Source: Sideroxyarcus sp045866275 (GTDB lineage Bacteria > Pseudomonadota > Gammaproteobacteria > Burkholderiales > Gallionellaceae). From it: a DNA stretch of 64,000 nt. This document shows, one piece after another, positions 42,626 through 52,587 of the stretch (positions within the stretch are counted from its first letter, which is position 1; every line of letters starts with the position of its first letter). The notes under the pieces were generated by a model that was given only the letters and a program-made list of their open reading frames with translations, did not search any database and was not told the DNA's origin. A program made the position numbers and the translations under genes. The DNA is taken from assembly GCA_045866275.1 (NCBI GenBank), contig BAAFRX010000012.1:15814-79813 (forward strand), written 5' to 3'.

Positions 42626-43797
42626 TGCAGCGCCTCACCATCCTCGGTTCCACCGGCAGCATCGGCCAGAGCACGCTGGATGTGGTTGCGCGTCATCCCG
42701 ACAAATATCAGGTCATTGCGCTGACCGCGCAGCAACAGGATGAATTGCTGTTCGACCAGTGCAGGCGTTTCCAGCCCCGTTATGCGGTATTGCTGGATGC
42801 AGATGCCGCCGAACGTTTGCATGCGCGTCTCGCCCTTGCGGGTCTTGCGACCGAAGTGTTGTGCGGTGCGGAGGCGCTGGTGCGGGTGGCGACCCTGGCC
42901 GAAGTCGATGCGGTGATGGCGGCGATCGTCGGTGCTGCGGGCATGCCGCCCACGCTGGCGGCGGCGCAGGCGGGCAAGAAGGTGTTGCTGGCAAACAAGG
43001 AGACGCTGGTGCTAGCCGGGCATCTGTTCATGGAAGCGGTGCATCGCAGCGGCGCGATTCTGCTGCCGATCGACAGCGAGCACAACGCCATCTTCCAGTC
43101 CTTGCCACACAACTATGCGGGCGATATGCGCCACAGCGGCGTCAGCAGGATATTGCTCACGGCTTCCGGGGGGCCGTTCCGTAACACGCCGCTGGAGCAA
43201 TTGCACAACGTCACGCCGGAGCAGGCGTGTGCCCACCCGAACTGGAGCATGGGGCGCAAGATTTCGGTCGATTCGGCCAGCATGATGAACAAGGGGCTGG
43301 AGGTGATCGAGGCCCGCTGGCTGTTCAACGCGGTGGCCGATGATATTCAGGTGGTGGTGCATCCGCAGAGCGTGATCCACTCGCTGGTGCAATACGTGGA
43401 CGGCTCGGTGCTGGCGCAACTCGGCAATCCGGACATGCGCACCCCCATTGCCCATGCCCTAGCCTGGCCGCAACGTATCGACTCGGGCGTGGCACCGCTC
43501 GATCTGTTTGCCGTGGCGCATCTCGATTTTGTCGCCCCCGATTTCAAGCGCTTCCCCTGTCTTGCGCTCGCCTATCAGGCGCTGCGGGCGGGCGGGACAG
43601 CCACGGCGCTGCTGAATGCGGCGAATGAGGTTGCGGTGGCCGCCTTCCTTGAACGCCGCATCGCTTTCCTTGATATTCCGCGCCTGATCGAAGCGGTGCT
43701 GGGCGGCGTTCCGCGCAGCGAAGTGCATGCCCTGCAGGATGTGCTTGAGGCCGATGCGGCCGCGCGCGAGGCGGCGCAGGCGTGGATCGCGCGATGA
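42625..43797 (+). CDS. dxr: 1-deoxy-D-xylulose 5-phosphate reductoisomerase
   Basis: A 390-residue MEP-pathway enzyme converting DXP to MEP with NADPH. The Rossmann start is LTILGSTGSIGQSTLDVV; the substrate and metal site is seen in IDSEHNAIFQ and in NWSMGRKISVDSASMMNKGLEVIEA. A GTG start overlaps the cdsA stop (TAGTG). Together with ispH at 21610, two MEP steps are encoded in this window. Confidence 0.96.
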   Translation: MQRLTILGSTGSIGQSTLDVVARHPDKYQVIALTAQQQDELLFDQCRRFQPRYAVLLDADAAERLHARLALAGLATEVLCGAEALVRVATLAEVDAVMAAIVGAAGMPPTLAAAQAGKKVLLANKETLVLAGHLFMEAVHRSGAILLPIDSEHNAIFQSLPHNYAGDMRHSGVSRILLTASGGPFRNTPLEQLHNVTPEQACAHPNWSMGRKISVDSASMMNKGLEVIEARWLFNAVADDIQVVVHPQSVIHSLVQYVDGSVLAQLGNPDMRTPIAHALAWPQRIDSGVAPLDLFAVAHLDFVAPDFKRFPCLALAYQALRAGGTATALLNAANEVAVAAFLERRIAFLDIPRLIEAVLGGVPRSEVHALQDVLEADAAAREAAQAWIAR

Positions 43798-43876
43798 AAT
43801 CCAGCCCCCTTTGCCGCAGAGCCCGCAGCGCATCGGGTGAATTTTTGTGCAGCACGGACGCTGGATTTTCCTGCAG

Positions 43877-45232
43877 ATGACCACTTTGTTTGCGTTCATT
43901 GTCGCCATCGTCGTGCTGGTGGTGTTCCACGAATGGGGACACTACGCCGTTGCACGCTGGTGCGACGTCAAGGTGCTGCGTTTTTCGGTCGGTTTCGGCC
44001 GCATCCTCTATTCGCGCCGTTTCGGCAATGGCGAGACGGAATGGGCGATCTCGGCCATCCCGCTCGGGGGCTACGTCAAGATGCTGGACGAGCGGGATGG
44101 AGAGGTTGCGGCGTCCGACTTGTCGCGCGCGTTCAACCGCAAGCCGGTGTTGCAGCGCATGGCCATCGTGGTGGCCGGGCCGCTGGCCAATCTGTTGCTG
44201 GCGGTCGTGTTGTATTGGGCGTTGTTCGTCCATGGCGTGGCGGAAATCAAACCGGTCCTGGGCGATATCCGGCCGGGGACACCGGCGGCGCTTGCGCGGC
44301 TGCAGGTGCAGGACAGCATTGTCGGCATCAACGGCGAGGCAGTGGCGAGCTGGCAGGAAGTGCGCTGGCGCTTGCTTGATCTGGTCCTGCGGGACGGGCA
44401 GGCACAGCTTGCAGTGCGCACCGTGCAGGGGGATACCGCGTTGCGCACCCTGCCTCTGGCCGATTTGAGCGCCGCCGATCTGGATGGCGACTTCATGGCA
44501 AAACTGGGGCTGCAGCCGTATCAGCCCCCGGTTTATCCGATCATCGGCAAACTGGCGGCAGACGGTGCGGGGCAACGCGGCGGGTTGCGCGAGGGCGACC
44601 GCATCATCGGCGTGGATGGCAAGACGATGGAGTATTGGCGCGACTGGGTCGAAGTGGTGCGCGCGCATCCGCAGCAGCCCCTGCACATCGAAATCGACCG
44701 CGCCGGACAGGTGCAGCCGTTGGTGATCACGCCGGATCGGATCGAGGAAAACGGGGTCATCATCGGGCGCATTGGCGCCGCGCCACAAATCGACCGCGCC
44801 GCATTCGACGCCCTGCTGACCGAGGTGCGCTATTCCCCCGCGCGCGCCCTGCAGCGGGCACTGCAAAAAACCTATGAAACCTCGTTCATCAGCCTGAAGA
44901 TGATGGCGAAAATGGTGGTGGGCGAAGTGTCGCTGAAGAATCTGTCCGGCCCGATCACGATTGCCGACTATGCGGGGCAGTCGGCGCAGATGGGGGTGGC
45001 CGCCTATCTTGGCTTTCTTGCGCTGATCAGCATCAGTCTGGGCATCCTCAATCTGCTGCCCATCCCGTTATTGGATGGGGGGCATTTGCTGTATTATGTC
45101 GTCGAATTTTTCAAAGGCAGTCCGGTGTCGGACACGCTGTGGGAAGCCGGACAAAAAGTGGGCATTGCGCTCCTGCTCACCCTCATGGGTTTTGCCTTGT
45201 ACAACGACATCAGTCGCCTGATCTTGGGTTGA
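43877..45232 (+). CDS. rseP: RIP zinc metalloprotease RseP (site-2 protease)
   Basis: A 451-residue intramembrane protease. The zinc motif is HEWGH at residues 18-22 in the first helix, and the third ligand lies in LLPIPLLDGGHLLYY near the end. Two PDZ domains lie between (about 115-200 and 205-290). RseP cleaves anti-sigma factors such as RseA and clears signal-peptide remnants. ATG 43877 is used; a GTG at 43847 would add ten residues before the first helix. It precedes bamA, consistent with an envelope-stress link. Confidence 0.94.
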   Translation: MTTLFAFIVAIVVLVVFHEWGHYAVARWCDVKVLRFSVGFGRILYSRRFGNGETEWAISAIPLGGYVKMLDERDGEVAASDLSRAFNRKPVLQRMAIVVAGPLANLLLAVVLYWALFVHGVAEIKPVLGDIRPGTPAALARLQVQDSIVGINGEAVASWQEVRWRLLDLVLRDGQAQLAVRTVQGDTALRTLPLADLSAADLDGDFMAKLGLQPYQPPVYPIIGKLAADGAGQRGGLREGDRIIGVDGKTMEYWRDWVEVVRAHPQQPLHIEIDRAGQVQPLVITPDRIEENGVIIGRIGAAPQIDRAAFDALLTEVRYSPARALQRALQKTYETSFISLKMMAKMVVGEVSLKNLSGPITIADYAGQSAQMGVAAYLGFLALISISLGILNLLPIPLLDGGHLLYYVVEFFKGSPVSDTLWEAGQKVGIALLLTLMGFALYNDISRLILG

Positions 45233-45237
45233 AAATA

Positions 45238-47520
45238 ATGGATTTGAGAAAACTTGCAGGCGTATTGACGCTCCTGTACGGCGCATCCGTCTGGGCGGGC
45301 GAGCCGTTTGTGGTGAAGGATATCCGGGTCGAGGGAATACAGCGCACCGAAGCCGGCACGGTGTTCAGCTATCTGCCGCTGAAAACCGGCGATACCCTGA
45401 ATGACGAACGTGCCGCCGCCGCGGTGCACGCCTTGTTCGCCACCGGTTTCTTCAAGGATGTGCAGTTGCTGGCCGAGCAGGGCGTGCTCGTGGTCAGGGT
45501 GCAGGAGCGGCCGACCATCGCCAGCGTCGAATTGAACGGCATCAAGGATTTTCCCAAGCCGCAGTTGCTGGACAATCTCAAGCTGGTTGGCCTGGCCGAA
45601 GGGCGTATCTTTGACCGGGCGATGCTGGAGAAGTCCGAACAGGAACTGAAACGCCAGTACATCGCGCGCGGCAAATATGCGGTGGTGGTGAAGACTACGG
45701 TGACCGAACTCGAGCGCAACCGGGTGTCCGTCAAGCTGGATGTAACCGAAGGCAACCCCGCGAAAATTCGCCGGATCAACATTGTGGGCAACGCGCGTTA
45801 CCGGGAAAACGATCTGCTGGATGAAATGAAACTGACTACGCCCGGTTTGTTCACCTGGATAACCAGTAATGACCAGTACTCAAAACCCAAGCTGGAAGCA
45901 GATATGGAGGCGTTGCGCAGCCTGTATCTCAATTCCGGTTATATGGATTTTTCCATCGACTCGACCCAGGTCTCGATCTCGGTGGACAAGCAGGATATCT
46001 ACATTACCCTGAATATCACCGAAGGCGATCAATACACGGTGTCCGACGTCAAGGTGGCGGGTGCGAAAGGCGTTTTCTCGAACGAGGCGTTGCGCGCCAT
46101 GATCGACATCAAGCCCGGGCAGATTTTTTCACGCGAGGCATTGACGGCGGCTTCCGACAAGATACGCGAGGAGATGGGCGACAAGGGCTATGCGTTCGCC
46201 AATGTCGGCGCGATTCCGGATATCGACAAGGAAAAGCATCAAGTGGCCTTTACCTTCATGGTCGATCCGATGCAGCGCGCCATTGTGCGCCGCATCAATG
46301 TGACCGGCAACGAGAAGACCAAAGATGAAGTGGTGCGGCGCGAATTCCGCCAGATGGAAGGCGGCTGGTTCTCCACCTCGAAGATCAAGAAATCAAAGCA
46401 ACGTCTGGACAGGCTGGGTTTTTTTGGCGCGACCAACGTTGAAACACAGCCGGTCACGGGAAGCAACGACCAGCTCGATCTGAATTTGAGTGTGGAGGAA
46501 AAACCGACTGGTAACTTCCAGATCGGCGCGGGATTCAGCAACGGAGAAGGATTGACCCTGCTGGGCGGCGTTAGCCAGTCCAATCTGTTTGGCACGGGCA
46601 ATGCGCTCTCGACGCAAATCAACACTAGCAAAATCAACCAGGTTATATCGATTTCCTATACCAATCCCTATTTCACTGACGACGGTATCAGTCGCGGTTT
46701 CGACGTGTTCAGGCGCAGAACCGATGGCACAACGACCTCGATCAGCCAGTTTTCCTCACTGACTTATGGGGGCGGCGTACGTTTTGGCGTGCCGGTCAAT
46801 GATGACGAGACTTTCCAGTACGGCTTGTCGCTGGAAGATACCACGCTGGATCTCAACAGCAACAGCCCGCAGCGTTTTGTTGACTACATCAACACGTTTG
46901 GCTCGCACAACCAGAACGTGCTGGGAACCATCGGCTGGACACGAGACACGCGCAACAACGCGGTTAATACCACCCAAGGCGATACGCAACGCGCTTTTCT
47001 GGAAGTGGCGCTGCCGGTCTCCGGCCAGAATTTCTATAAGCTCACCTATAACCAGCAATGGTTTCAACCCTTGAGCCGCCTCATGACCTTGCATTTGAAC
47101 GGCGAGCTGGGTGTCGCGGGCGGCTATGGGGGGCAGGAATTGCCCTTCTTCAAGAATTTGTTTGCAGGCGGAACGGGTTCGGTGCGCGGGTATGACCTGA
47201 ATTCACTCGGTCCCCGCGATATCAACAACGATGCCCTGGGGGGAAGCAGGCGCGTGGTGGGTAATGCCGAAGTCCTGTTTCCGGTTCCGGGGATGGAAAA
47301 GAATCAATCCGTACGCTTGAGTACGTTTCTGGATGGCGGCGCAGTGTATGGTGGCAAGACCGAGGTGCCCGCTTCCGAGGGAATGCGCTACTCGATCGGT
47401 TTGGGTTTAAACTGGTTCTCGCCGGCGGGGCCGATGCAATTCAGTTGGGCGAAGCCGCTGAACCCGCAGTCCCAGGATAAAATACAGAATTTCCAATTCA
47501 CCTTGGGCGGTTTCTTCTGA
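45238..47520 (+). CDS. bamA: Outer membrane protein assembly factor BamA
   Basis: A 760-residue Omp85 protein. A signal peptide (about 1-20, ending ASVWA) is followed by five POTRA domains (about 21-420) and a 16-strand barrel; GGTGSVRGYD, the conserved L6 VRGY motif, is at about residue 645. The C-terminal residue is Phe, as for outer-membrane barrels. It inserts beta-barrel proteins with BamD and other lipoproteins. The ATG lies five bases after the rseP stop; the ribosome site is weak. Confidence 0.96.
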   Translation: MDLRKLAGVLTLLYGASVWAGEPFVVKDIRVEGIQRTEAGTVFSYLPLKTGDTLNDERAAAAVHALFATGFFKDVQLLAEQGVLVVRVQERPTIASVELNGIKDFPKPQLLDNLKLVGLAEGRIFDRAMLEKSEQELKRQYIARGKYAVVVKTTVTELERNRVSVKLDVTEGNPAKIRRINIVGNARYRENDLLDEMKLTTPGLFTWITSNDQYSKPKLEADMEALRSLYLNSGYMDFSIDSTQVSISVDKQDIYITLNITEGDQYTVSDVKVAGAKGVFSNEALRAMIDIKPGQIFSREALTAASDKIREEMGDKGYAFANVGAIPDIDKEKHQVAFTFMVDPMQRAIVRRINVTGNEKTKDEVVRREFRQMEGGWFSTSKIKKSKQRLDRLGFFGATNVETQPVTGSNDQLDLNLSVEEKPTGNFQIGAGFSNGEGLTLLGGVSQSNLFGTGNALSTQINTSKINQVISISYTNPYFTDDGISRGFDVFRRRTDGTTTSISQFSSLTYGGGVRFGVPVNDDETFQYGLSLEDTTLDLNSNSPQRFVDYINTFGSHNQNVLGTIGWTRDTRNNAVNTTQGDTQRAFLEVALPVSGQNFYKLTYNQQWFQPLSRLMTLHLNGELGVAGGYGGQELPFFKNLFAGGTGSVRGYDLNSLGPRDINNDALGGSRRVVGNAEVLFPVPGMEKNQSVRLSTFLDGGAVYGGKTEVPASEGMRYSIGLGLNWFSPAGPMQFSWAKPLNPQSQDKIQNFQFTLGGFF

Positions 47521-47566
47521 ACTGCCAGACAATGACGGAACGGGGGATGCCCACAAAGGAGGCAGC

Positions 47567-48082
47567 ATGAAAAACGGAATAGTGACAGGCATTCTTCTGT
47601 GCGCTTTCGCCACTGGCGCACTCGCCGAAACCGCCCGGATCGGCTTTGTCGATACCGAGCGGATTCTGCGCGAATCGGAACCGGCGCTGGCCGCGCAGAA
47701 ATTGATAGACAAGGAATTTTCCGTGCGCGAACAGGAAGTCAAGGCGCTGGCCAAGCAATTGCAGGATGCCAAGGAGAATCTGGAATCGGCGCGGGCAAAG
47801 CTGTCGGATTCGACACGCCGGATCCAGGAGCGCGAGATTGACAATTTGAATCTGCTGCTGCAAACGCGGCAACGCGAGTTGCGCGAGGATCTTTCGTTGC
47901 GCCAGAACGAAGAGCTGGCGCGGATTCTCGCCAGGGCAGATCAGGCGATCAGGCAGATTGCGGAAACCGAACAATACGATTTCATCCTGCAGGAAGCCGT
48001 TTATCGCAGCCCGAAAGTGGATATCACGGACAAGGTGCTGAAATACCTGGCGGGTGAACAGACCGAACCGGCGGAAAGATAA
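47567..48082 (+). CDS. skp: Periplasmic chaperone Skp/OmpH family
   Basis: A 171-residue exported protein with signal peptide (about 1-20, GALA). A long coiled-coil region (about 45-125) rich in Glu, Lys and Arg forms the Skp tentacles. IGFVDTERILRES near the mature N-terminus is typical. It would hold unfolded outer-membrane proteins in the periplasm before delivery to BamA. AAGGAGGCAGC precedes the ATG. Confidence 0.92.
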   Translation: MKNGIVTGILLCAFATGALAETARIGFVDTERILRESEPALAAQKLIDKEFSVREQEVKALAKQLQDAKENLESARAKLSDSTRRIQEREIDNLNLLLQTRQRELREDLSLRQNEELARILARADQAIRQIAETEQYDFILQEAVYRSPKVDITDKVLKYLAGEQTEPAER

Positions 48083-48098
48083 AGCGCGGTTCCACCCT

Positions 48099-49142
48099 AT
48101 GAAAAATCCGAGTTTCCGTTTGTCCGAAATCGTCGCCCGCCTGGGCGGCAAAGTGCTGGGCAATCCTGAAACCGAGGTGTTTCAGGTGGCGACGCTGGAG
48201 AAGGCGATGCCCGGCAATATCGCTTTCCTGGCCAATGCCCAATATCGCAAGCAACTGGCGGACAGCCACGCGGCGGCGGTGATCGTGGCCGAAAGCGACG
48301 CCGCACTGACCGGCTTGCCGCGCATCGTGGTCGCCAACCCGTATTCCTATTTTGCCAAACTGTCCGCGCTGCTCAATCCCCTGCCGGCACCGCCGCCCGG
48401 AATTCACCCGACGGCGGTGGTCGGCGCAGGCGCCGTCATTGCACCGGATGCGCACATCGGCGCGCACGTCTGCATCGGTGCCGGTGCGCGCATCGGTTCC
48501 GGCACCGTCGTGATGGCGGGTTGTGTCATCGGCGACCGCACGCAATTGGGGGAGCATGGCCGGCTGTATCCGAACGTGACGATCTATCACGACTGTGTCA
48601 TCGGCCGGCACGCGATCCTGCATGCCGGGGTGGTGATTGGCGCCGACGGTTTCGGCATTGCCATGGACGAGGGACGCTGGCTGAAGATTCCGCAGATCGG
48701 CCGCGTGGTCATCGGCGATCAGGTGGAGATCGGCGCGAATACCACGGTCGATCGCGGCGCGCTGGACGACACCGTGATCGAGGACGGCGTGAAAATGGAC
48801 AACCAGATCCAGGTTGCGCATAACGTGCGCATCGGCGCGCATACGGCCATCGCGGGCTGCGTCGGCATCGCCGGCAGCGCCACCATCGGCAAATATTGCC
48901 GTATCGGCGGCAGCGCCGGCATTCTCGGGCACTTGCAGATCGCCGATAACGTCGAGATTGCCGCCTTCACCCTGATCGGAAAATCCATCCACGAGGCGGG
49001 CAGCTATGCCGGTGTCTATCCGTTCAGCAAGAACGAGGCGTGGCGCAACAACGCCGTGCACTTGCGCCATCTGGACGAACTGGTCAAGCGTGTCAGCGTC
49101 CTGGAAAAACAGATTGAATCGTTGAAAGGAGAAAAAACATGA
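48099..49142 (+). CDS. lpxD: UDP-3-O-(3-hydroxyacyl)glucosamine N-acyltransferase LpxD
   Basis: A 347-residue left-handed beta-helix acyltransferase, third step of lipid A synthesis. The N-terminal uridine-binding domain (LSEIVARLGGKVLGN) precedes hexapeptide repeats, and VAHNVRIGAHTAIAGCVGIAG carries the catalytic His. A C-terminal helix (VSVLEKQIESL) ends the protein. ATG 48099 agrees with the family start. The stop overlaps fabZ as ATGA. Confidence 0.95.
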   Translation: MKNPSFRLSEIVARLGGKVLGNPETEVFQVATLEKAMPGNIAFLANAQYRKQLADSHAAAVIVAESDAALTGLPRIVVANPYSYFAKLSALLNPLPAPPPGIHPTAVVGAGAVIAPDAHIGAHVCIGAGARIGSGTVVMAGCVIGDRTQLGEHGRLYPNVTIYHDCVIGRHAILHAGVVIGADGFGIAMDEGRWLKIPQIGRVVIGDQVEIGANTTVDRGALDDTVIEDGVKMDNQIQVAHNVRIGAHTAIAGCVGIAGSATIGKYCRIGGSAGILGHLQIADNVEIAAFTLIGKSIHEAGSYAGVYPFSKNEAWRNNAVHLRHLDELVKRVSVLEKQIESLKGEKT

Positions 49143-49585
49143 GTAGTGCAATGGACATTCACGAGGTGCTGGAGCATTTGCCGCACCGTTATCCGTTCCT
49201 GTTGGTTGACCGCGTGCTGGAAGTCGTGCCGAACGAACGCATCGTGGCGCTGAAGAACGTGAGCATGAACGAGCCCTTCTTCCCCGGCCACTATCCGCAC
49301 CATCCGGTGATGCCGGGGGTGCTGGTGATCGAGGCGATGGCACAGGCGGCGGCGATCCTGTCGTTCAAGACCATGGGAACCCTGCCCAGCGATGATTCGG
49401 TGTATTACTTCGTGGGCATCGAAGGCGCCCGCTTCAAACGCCCGGTCAGCCCCGGCGACCAACTGCTGCTGAAAGTTTCGATTGCGATGAACCGGCGCGG
49501 CATGTGGAAGTTCATGGGCAAGGCCGAGGTGGACGGACAGGTTGCCGCCGAAGCCGAATTGATCTGCACGTTGCGGACAAAATAA
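49139..49585 (+). CDS. fabZ: 3-hydroxyacyl-ACP dehydratase FabZ
   Basis: A 148-residue hot-dog-fold dehydratase of fatty-acid elongation. LPHRYPFLLVDRV, the catalytic His in FFPGHYPHHPVMPGVL and Glu in LVIEAMAQA are present. The ATG at 49139 overlaps lpxD; an in-frame ATG at 49151 is also possible. FabZ draws on the same hydroxyacyl-ACP pool as LpxA and LpxD, which explains its place here. Confidence 0.96.
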   Translation: MSSAMDIHEVLEHLPHRYPFLLVDRVLEVVPNERIVALKNVSMNEPFFPGHYPHHPVMPGVLVIEAMAQAAAILSFKTMGTLPSDDSVYYFVGIEGARFKRPVSPGDQLLLKVSIAMNRRGMWKFMGKAEVDGQVAAEAELICTLRTK

Positions 49586-49590
49586 AAAAC

Positions 49591-50373
49591 TTGCGTCATC
49601 CTACTGCACTCATTCATCCGGGGGCGAAGCTGGCCGACGATGTCGCGGTTGGTGCCTATTCCATCATCGGCGAGCATGTCGAGATCGGCGCCGGTTCGGT
49701 GGTCGGGCCGCATGTCGTCATCGGCGGACACACCACTATCGGTAAGGGCAACCGTTTCTTCCAGTTCAGTTCCATCGGCGAAATTCCGCAGGACAAAAAG
49801 TACCGGGGGGAGCCGACGCGGCTCGTCATCGGCGACAACAATACGATCCGCGAAAGCTGCACCTTGAATCTGGGCACGGTGCAAGGCGGCGGAGTAACCT
49901 TCGTCGGCAACGGCAACTGGATCATGGCTTACGTGCATCTGGCGCATGATTGCCATATTGGCAATCATAACGTCATCGCCAATTCGGTGCAGTTCGCGGG
50001 CCATGTGACGGTCGGCAACCACACCCTGATCGGCGGCATGAGCGGCATCCACCAGTTCGTGCGCGTCGGCGATTTTGCCATGCTCGGTTTTCAGACGCGC
50101 CTGTCGCAGGACCTGCCGCCGTTCGTCACGGCGGTGGGCAATCCCGCCGAAGCCAAAGGCCCGCATCAGGAAGGTCCGCGCCGTGCGGGCTACTCCGCGC
50201 CTCGTCTCGACATGATCAAAAAGATGTATCGCATCCTGTATCGCGCCGGCAGCAGTTTCGCGGCGGCGCAGCAGGAAATTGCCGCCTTGCGCGGCGAGGT
50301 GGCCGACGCCGATGCGGACCTCGACAATATGCTGGACTTTCTCGGCCACGCCAGCCGCGGCATCGTGCGTTAA
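49591..50373 (+). CDS. lpxA: UDP-N-acetylglucosamine O-acyltransferase LpxA
   Basis: A 260-residue left-handed beta-helix enzyme, first step of lipid A synthesis. The catalytic His is H119 in VHLAHDCHIGNHN. NYRGEP-type YRGEPTRLVIGDNN and GLNVVGLRR-like C-terminal features support LpxA. There is no ATG at the expected N-terminus; TTG at 49591, giving (M)RHPTALIHPGAKL, aligns with the family start and lies five bases after the fabZ stop. No clear ribosome site is seen, suggesting coupling to fabZ. Confidence 0.92.
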   Translation: MRHPTALIHPGAKLADDVAVGAYSIIGEHVEIGAGSVVGPHVVIGGHTTIGKGNRFFQFSSIGEIPQDKKYRGEPTRLVIGDNNTIRESCTLNLGTVQGGGVTFVGNGNWIMAYVHLAHDCHIGNHNVIANSVQFAGHVTVGNHTLIGGMSGIHQFVRVGDFAMLGFQTRLSQDLPPFVTAVGNPAEAKGPHQEGPRRAGYSAPRLDMIKKMYRILYRAGSSFAAAQQEIAALRGEVADADADLDNMLDFLGHASRGIVR

Positions 50374-50379
50374 CCGATA

Positions 50380-51528
50380 ATGGCGCATACCGAAAAAACC
50401 ATTGCCATCGTGGCGGGCGAAGCCTCGGGCGATCTGCTTGGCAGCATGCTGATCGCCGCCATCCGCCAGACCAAACCCGGCGTGCGCTTCATCGGCATCG
50501 GCGGCCCGAAGATGCAGGCGGCCGGCATGGAGATCCTGTTCCCGCTGGAGAAGCTGGCCGTCAACGGCTATCTCGAAGTCCTGCGCCATTACCGCGAGCT
50601 GCTGGGTATTCGTCGCAGCCTGCGCGATCGTTTTCTGGCTGAACGGCCCGATCTTTTCATCGGCGTCGATGCGCCGGATTTCAATCTGGACCTGGAACTT
50701 GTGCTGAAACAGCACGGTATTCCGACCGTGCATTATGTCAGTCCGTCCATCTGGGCATGGCGCGCCGAGCGCATCCACAAAATCAAGCGAGCAGTTTCCC
50801 ATCTTCTGGCCCTTTTCCCGTTCGAGTCTCCCCTGTACGAAAAAGCCGGTGTACCGGTGACCTATGTCGGGCATCCGCTGGCCGACCTGCTGCCGGAGCA
50901 GACCCGGCGGGGCGAGATGCGCGAGCAGATGCGAATCCGCGCCGGAATGCGCGTGTTCGCGTTGCTGCCGGGCAGCCGCCAGAGCGAGGTGCATCGGCTG
51001 GCTGCGACCTATATCGAGACAGCCAAGCTGATCCTGCGGGAAATTCCCGAAGTGCAATTCCTCGTGCCGCTGGCCAGCCGTGAGACGCGCAATATTTTCG
51101 AACGCGAGCTGTGGCGGCAGGAGGCGTGGGACCTGCCTCTTACCCTGCTGTTCGGACATGCGCACGATGCGATGATCGCCGCCGACGGGGTGTTGGTCGC
51201 CTCCGGCACGGCCACGCTGGAAGCCGCTTTGCTCAAGCGCCCGATGGTGATTACCTACAAGATGTCGCCGTTCACCTATTGGCTTGCCAGACGCAAGCAA
51301 TATCTGCCCTTTGTCGGCCTGCCCAATATCCTGGCCGGGCGTTTCGTCGTGCCGGAAATTTTGCAGGACGATGCCACGCCGGAAAATCTGGCGCAGGCCC
51401 TGCTGAACATGGTCAACAACAAGCAGGCGGTGGTGCAACTGGAGCAGCGCTTCGGCGAGATGCAGCGCACGCTGCGCCGGGATGCGGCGCACAAGGCTGC
51501 GCAAGCCATCCTGCCTTTTCTCGCATGA
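50380..51528 (+). CDS. lpxB: Lipid-A-disaccharide synthase LpxB
   Basis: A 382-residue GT19 glycosyltransferase joining UDP-diacylglucosamine and lipid X. Conserved blocks are IVAGEASGDLLGS, FIGVDAPDFNLDLE, HYVSPSIWAWRAERI and LLPGSRQSEV, with ASGTATLEAALLKRPMVI near the C-terminus. Starts seven bases after lpxA; its stop overlaps the rnhB ATG. Confidence 0.96.
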   Translation: MAHTEKTIAIVAGEASGDLLGSMLIAAIRQTKPGVRFIGIGGPKMQAAGMEILFPLEKLAVNGYLEVLRHYRELLGIRRSLRDRFLAERPDLFIGVDAPDFNLDLELVLKQHGIPTVHYVSPSIWAWRAERIHKIKRAVSHLLALFPFESPLYEKAGVPVTYVGHPLADLLPEQTRRGEMREQMRIRAGMRVFALLPGSRQSEVHRLAATYIETAKLILREIPEVQFLVPLASRETRNIFERELWRQEAWDLPLTLLFGHAHDAMIAADGVLVASGTATLEAALLKRPMVITYKMSPFTYWLARRKQYLPFVGLPNILAGRFVVPEILQDDATPENLAQALLNMVNNKQAVVQLEQRFGEMQRTLRRDAAHKAAQAILPFLA

Positions 51529-52118
51529 GCAGCATCGCTCTGCTGTGCGGCGTGGACGAGGCGGGGCGCGGTCCGTTGGCCGGACCGGTCTGCGCGGCAG
51601 CCGTCATTCTCGACCCGGCGCGCCCGGTCGAAGGGCTGGCAGATTCAAAAAAACTTTCCGCGAAACAGCGCGAGCGCCTGGCTCCCGTCATCCGGGAACG
51701 CGCGCTGGCCTGGGCCGTCGCATCTGCGGACGTTGAAGAGATCGATCGCCTCAACATCCTGCAAGCCACCCTGCTGGCGATGCAGCGCGCCGTGCTGGCG
51801 CTGTCCATCACGCCGCGGCTGGTGCTGGTCGATGGCCTGTATTGTCCGCACACCGGCATTGCCAGCGAGGCCATCGTCAAGGGCGACAGCACGGTGGCGG
51901 CCATTTCCGCCGCCTCGATTCTGGCGAAGACTGCGCGCGATGCGCTGATGCTGCAACTGCATGGGCGTTATCCGCAATACGGTTTCGACGCGCACAAGGG
52001 CTACCCGACGGCGGCCCATCTTGCCGCGCTGCAACGCCATGGCGCATCGGAAGTGCATCGCAGGTCATTCAAACCGGTGCGACAATTCGCATTACCTCAA
52101 TCAGGAGAATCGACATGA
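51525..52118 (+). CDS. rnhB: Ribonuclease HII
   Basis: A 197-residue nuclease that cuts RNA in RNA-DNA hybrids and removes single ribonucleotides. The first acidic residues are in CGVDEAGRGPLAGP; LVLVDG and SILAKTARD give the others, and GYPTAAHLAALQRHG is the substrate-recognition region near the end. ATGA overlaps on both sides (with lpxB and the next gene) show tight coupling. Confidence 0.95.
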   Translation: MSSIALLCGVDEAGRGPLAGPVCAAAVILDPARPVEGLADSKKLSAKQRERLAPVIRERALAWAVASADVEEIDRLNILQATLLAMQRAVLALSITPRLVLVDGLYCPHTGIASEAIVKGDSTVAAISAASILAKTARDALMLQLHGRYPQYGFDAHKGYPTAAHLAALQRHGASEVHRRSFKPVRQFALPQSGEST

Positions 52119-52570
52119 GCTATTTCAAGCTGATCCATTTGCTGGCCGTCCTCGTCTGGGTCGGCGGCATGTTCCTTGCCTACGCGGTGTTGCGTCCCGC
52201 CGCCGTCGAAGTGTTGCAACCGCCGCAACGCCTGGGTTTGTGGAACAGCGTGTTCCGCCGCTTCTTCAGTTGGGTGTGGGCAGCGGTCGGGCTGATCCTC
52301 GTCACCGGCTTCTACATGATCTATCAGTACGGTGGCATGGCGCACGCGCCCAGGTACGTGCATTTCATGCTGTTGCTGGGCCTGTTGATGACCGTGATCT
52401 TTGCCTACGTGTTCTTTGCCTGCTATGTTCCGTTCAGCCTGCATGTCGCCAAGGAAAAGTGGCCCGAGGCGGCCGCCTTGCTGGGCAGAATTCGCCAACT
52501 GGTCGCAGTCAATCTCACGCTCGGCGTCATCACCGTGGCTGTTGCGGTGGTTGGCATGAGTTGGGTATGA
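52115..52570 (+). CDS. CopD-family membrane protein
   Basis: A 151-residue protein with four hydrophobic helices. FKLIHLLAVLVWVGGMFLAY at the start and LILVTGFYMIYQYGG match the CopD/DUF-type four-helix family. The His in LIHLLAV and others could bind heme or copper, but function is unproven. TCAGGAG precedes the ATG, which overlaps the rnhB stop. It is the last gene of the lipid A group before a repeated leader motif. Confidence 0.75.
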   Translation: MSYFKLIHLLAVLVWVGGMFLAYAVLRPAAVEVLQPPQRLGLWNSVFRRFFSWVWAAVGLILVTGFYMIYQYGGMAHAPRYVHFMLLLGLLMTVIFAYVFFACYVPFSLHVAKEKWPEAAALLGRIRQLVAVNLTLGVITVAVAVVGMSWV

Positions 52571-52587
52571 CGCCGTTTGTGTGGAGC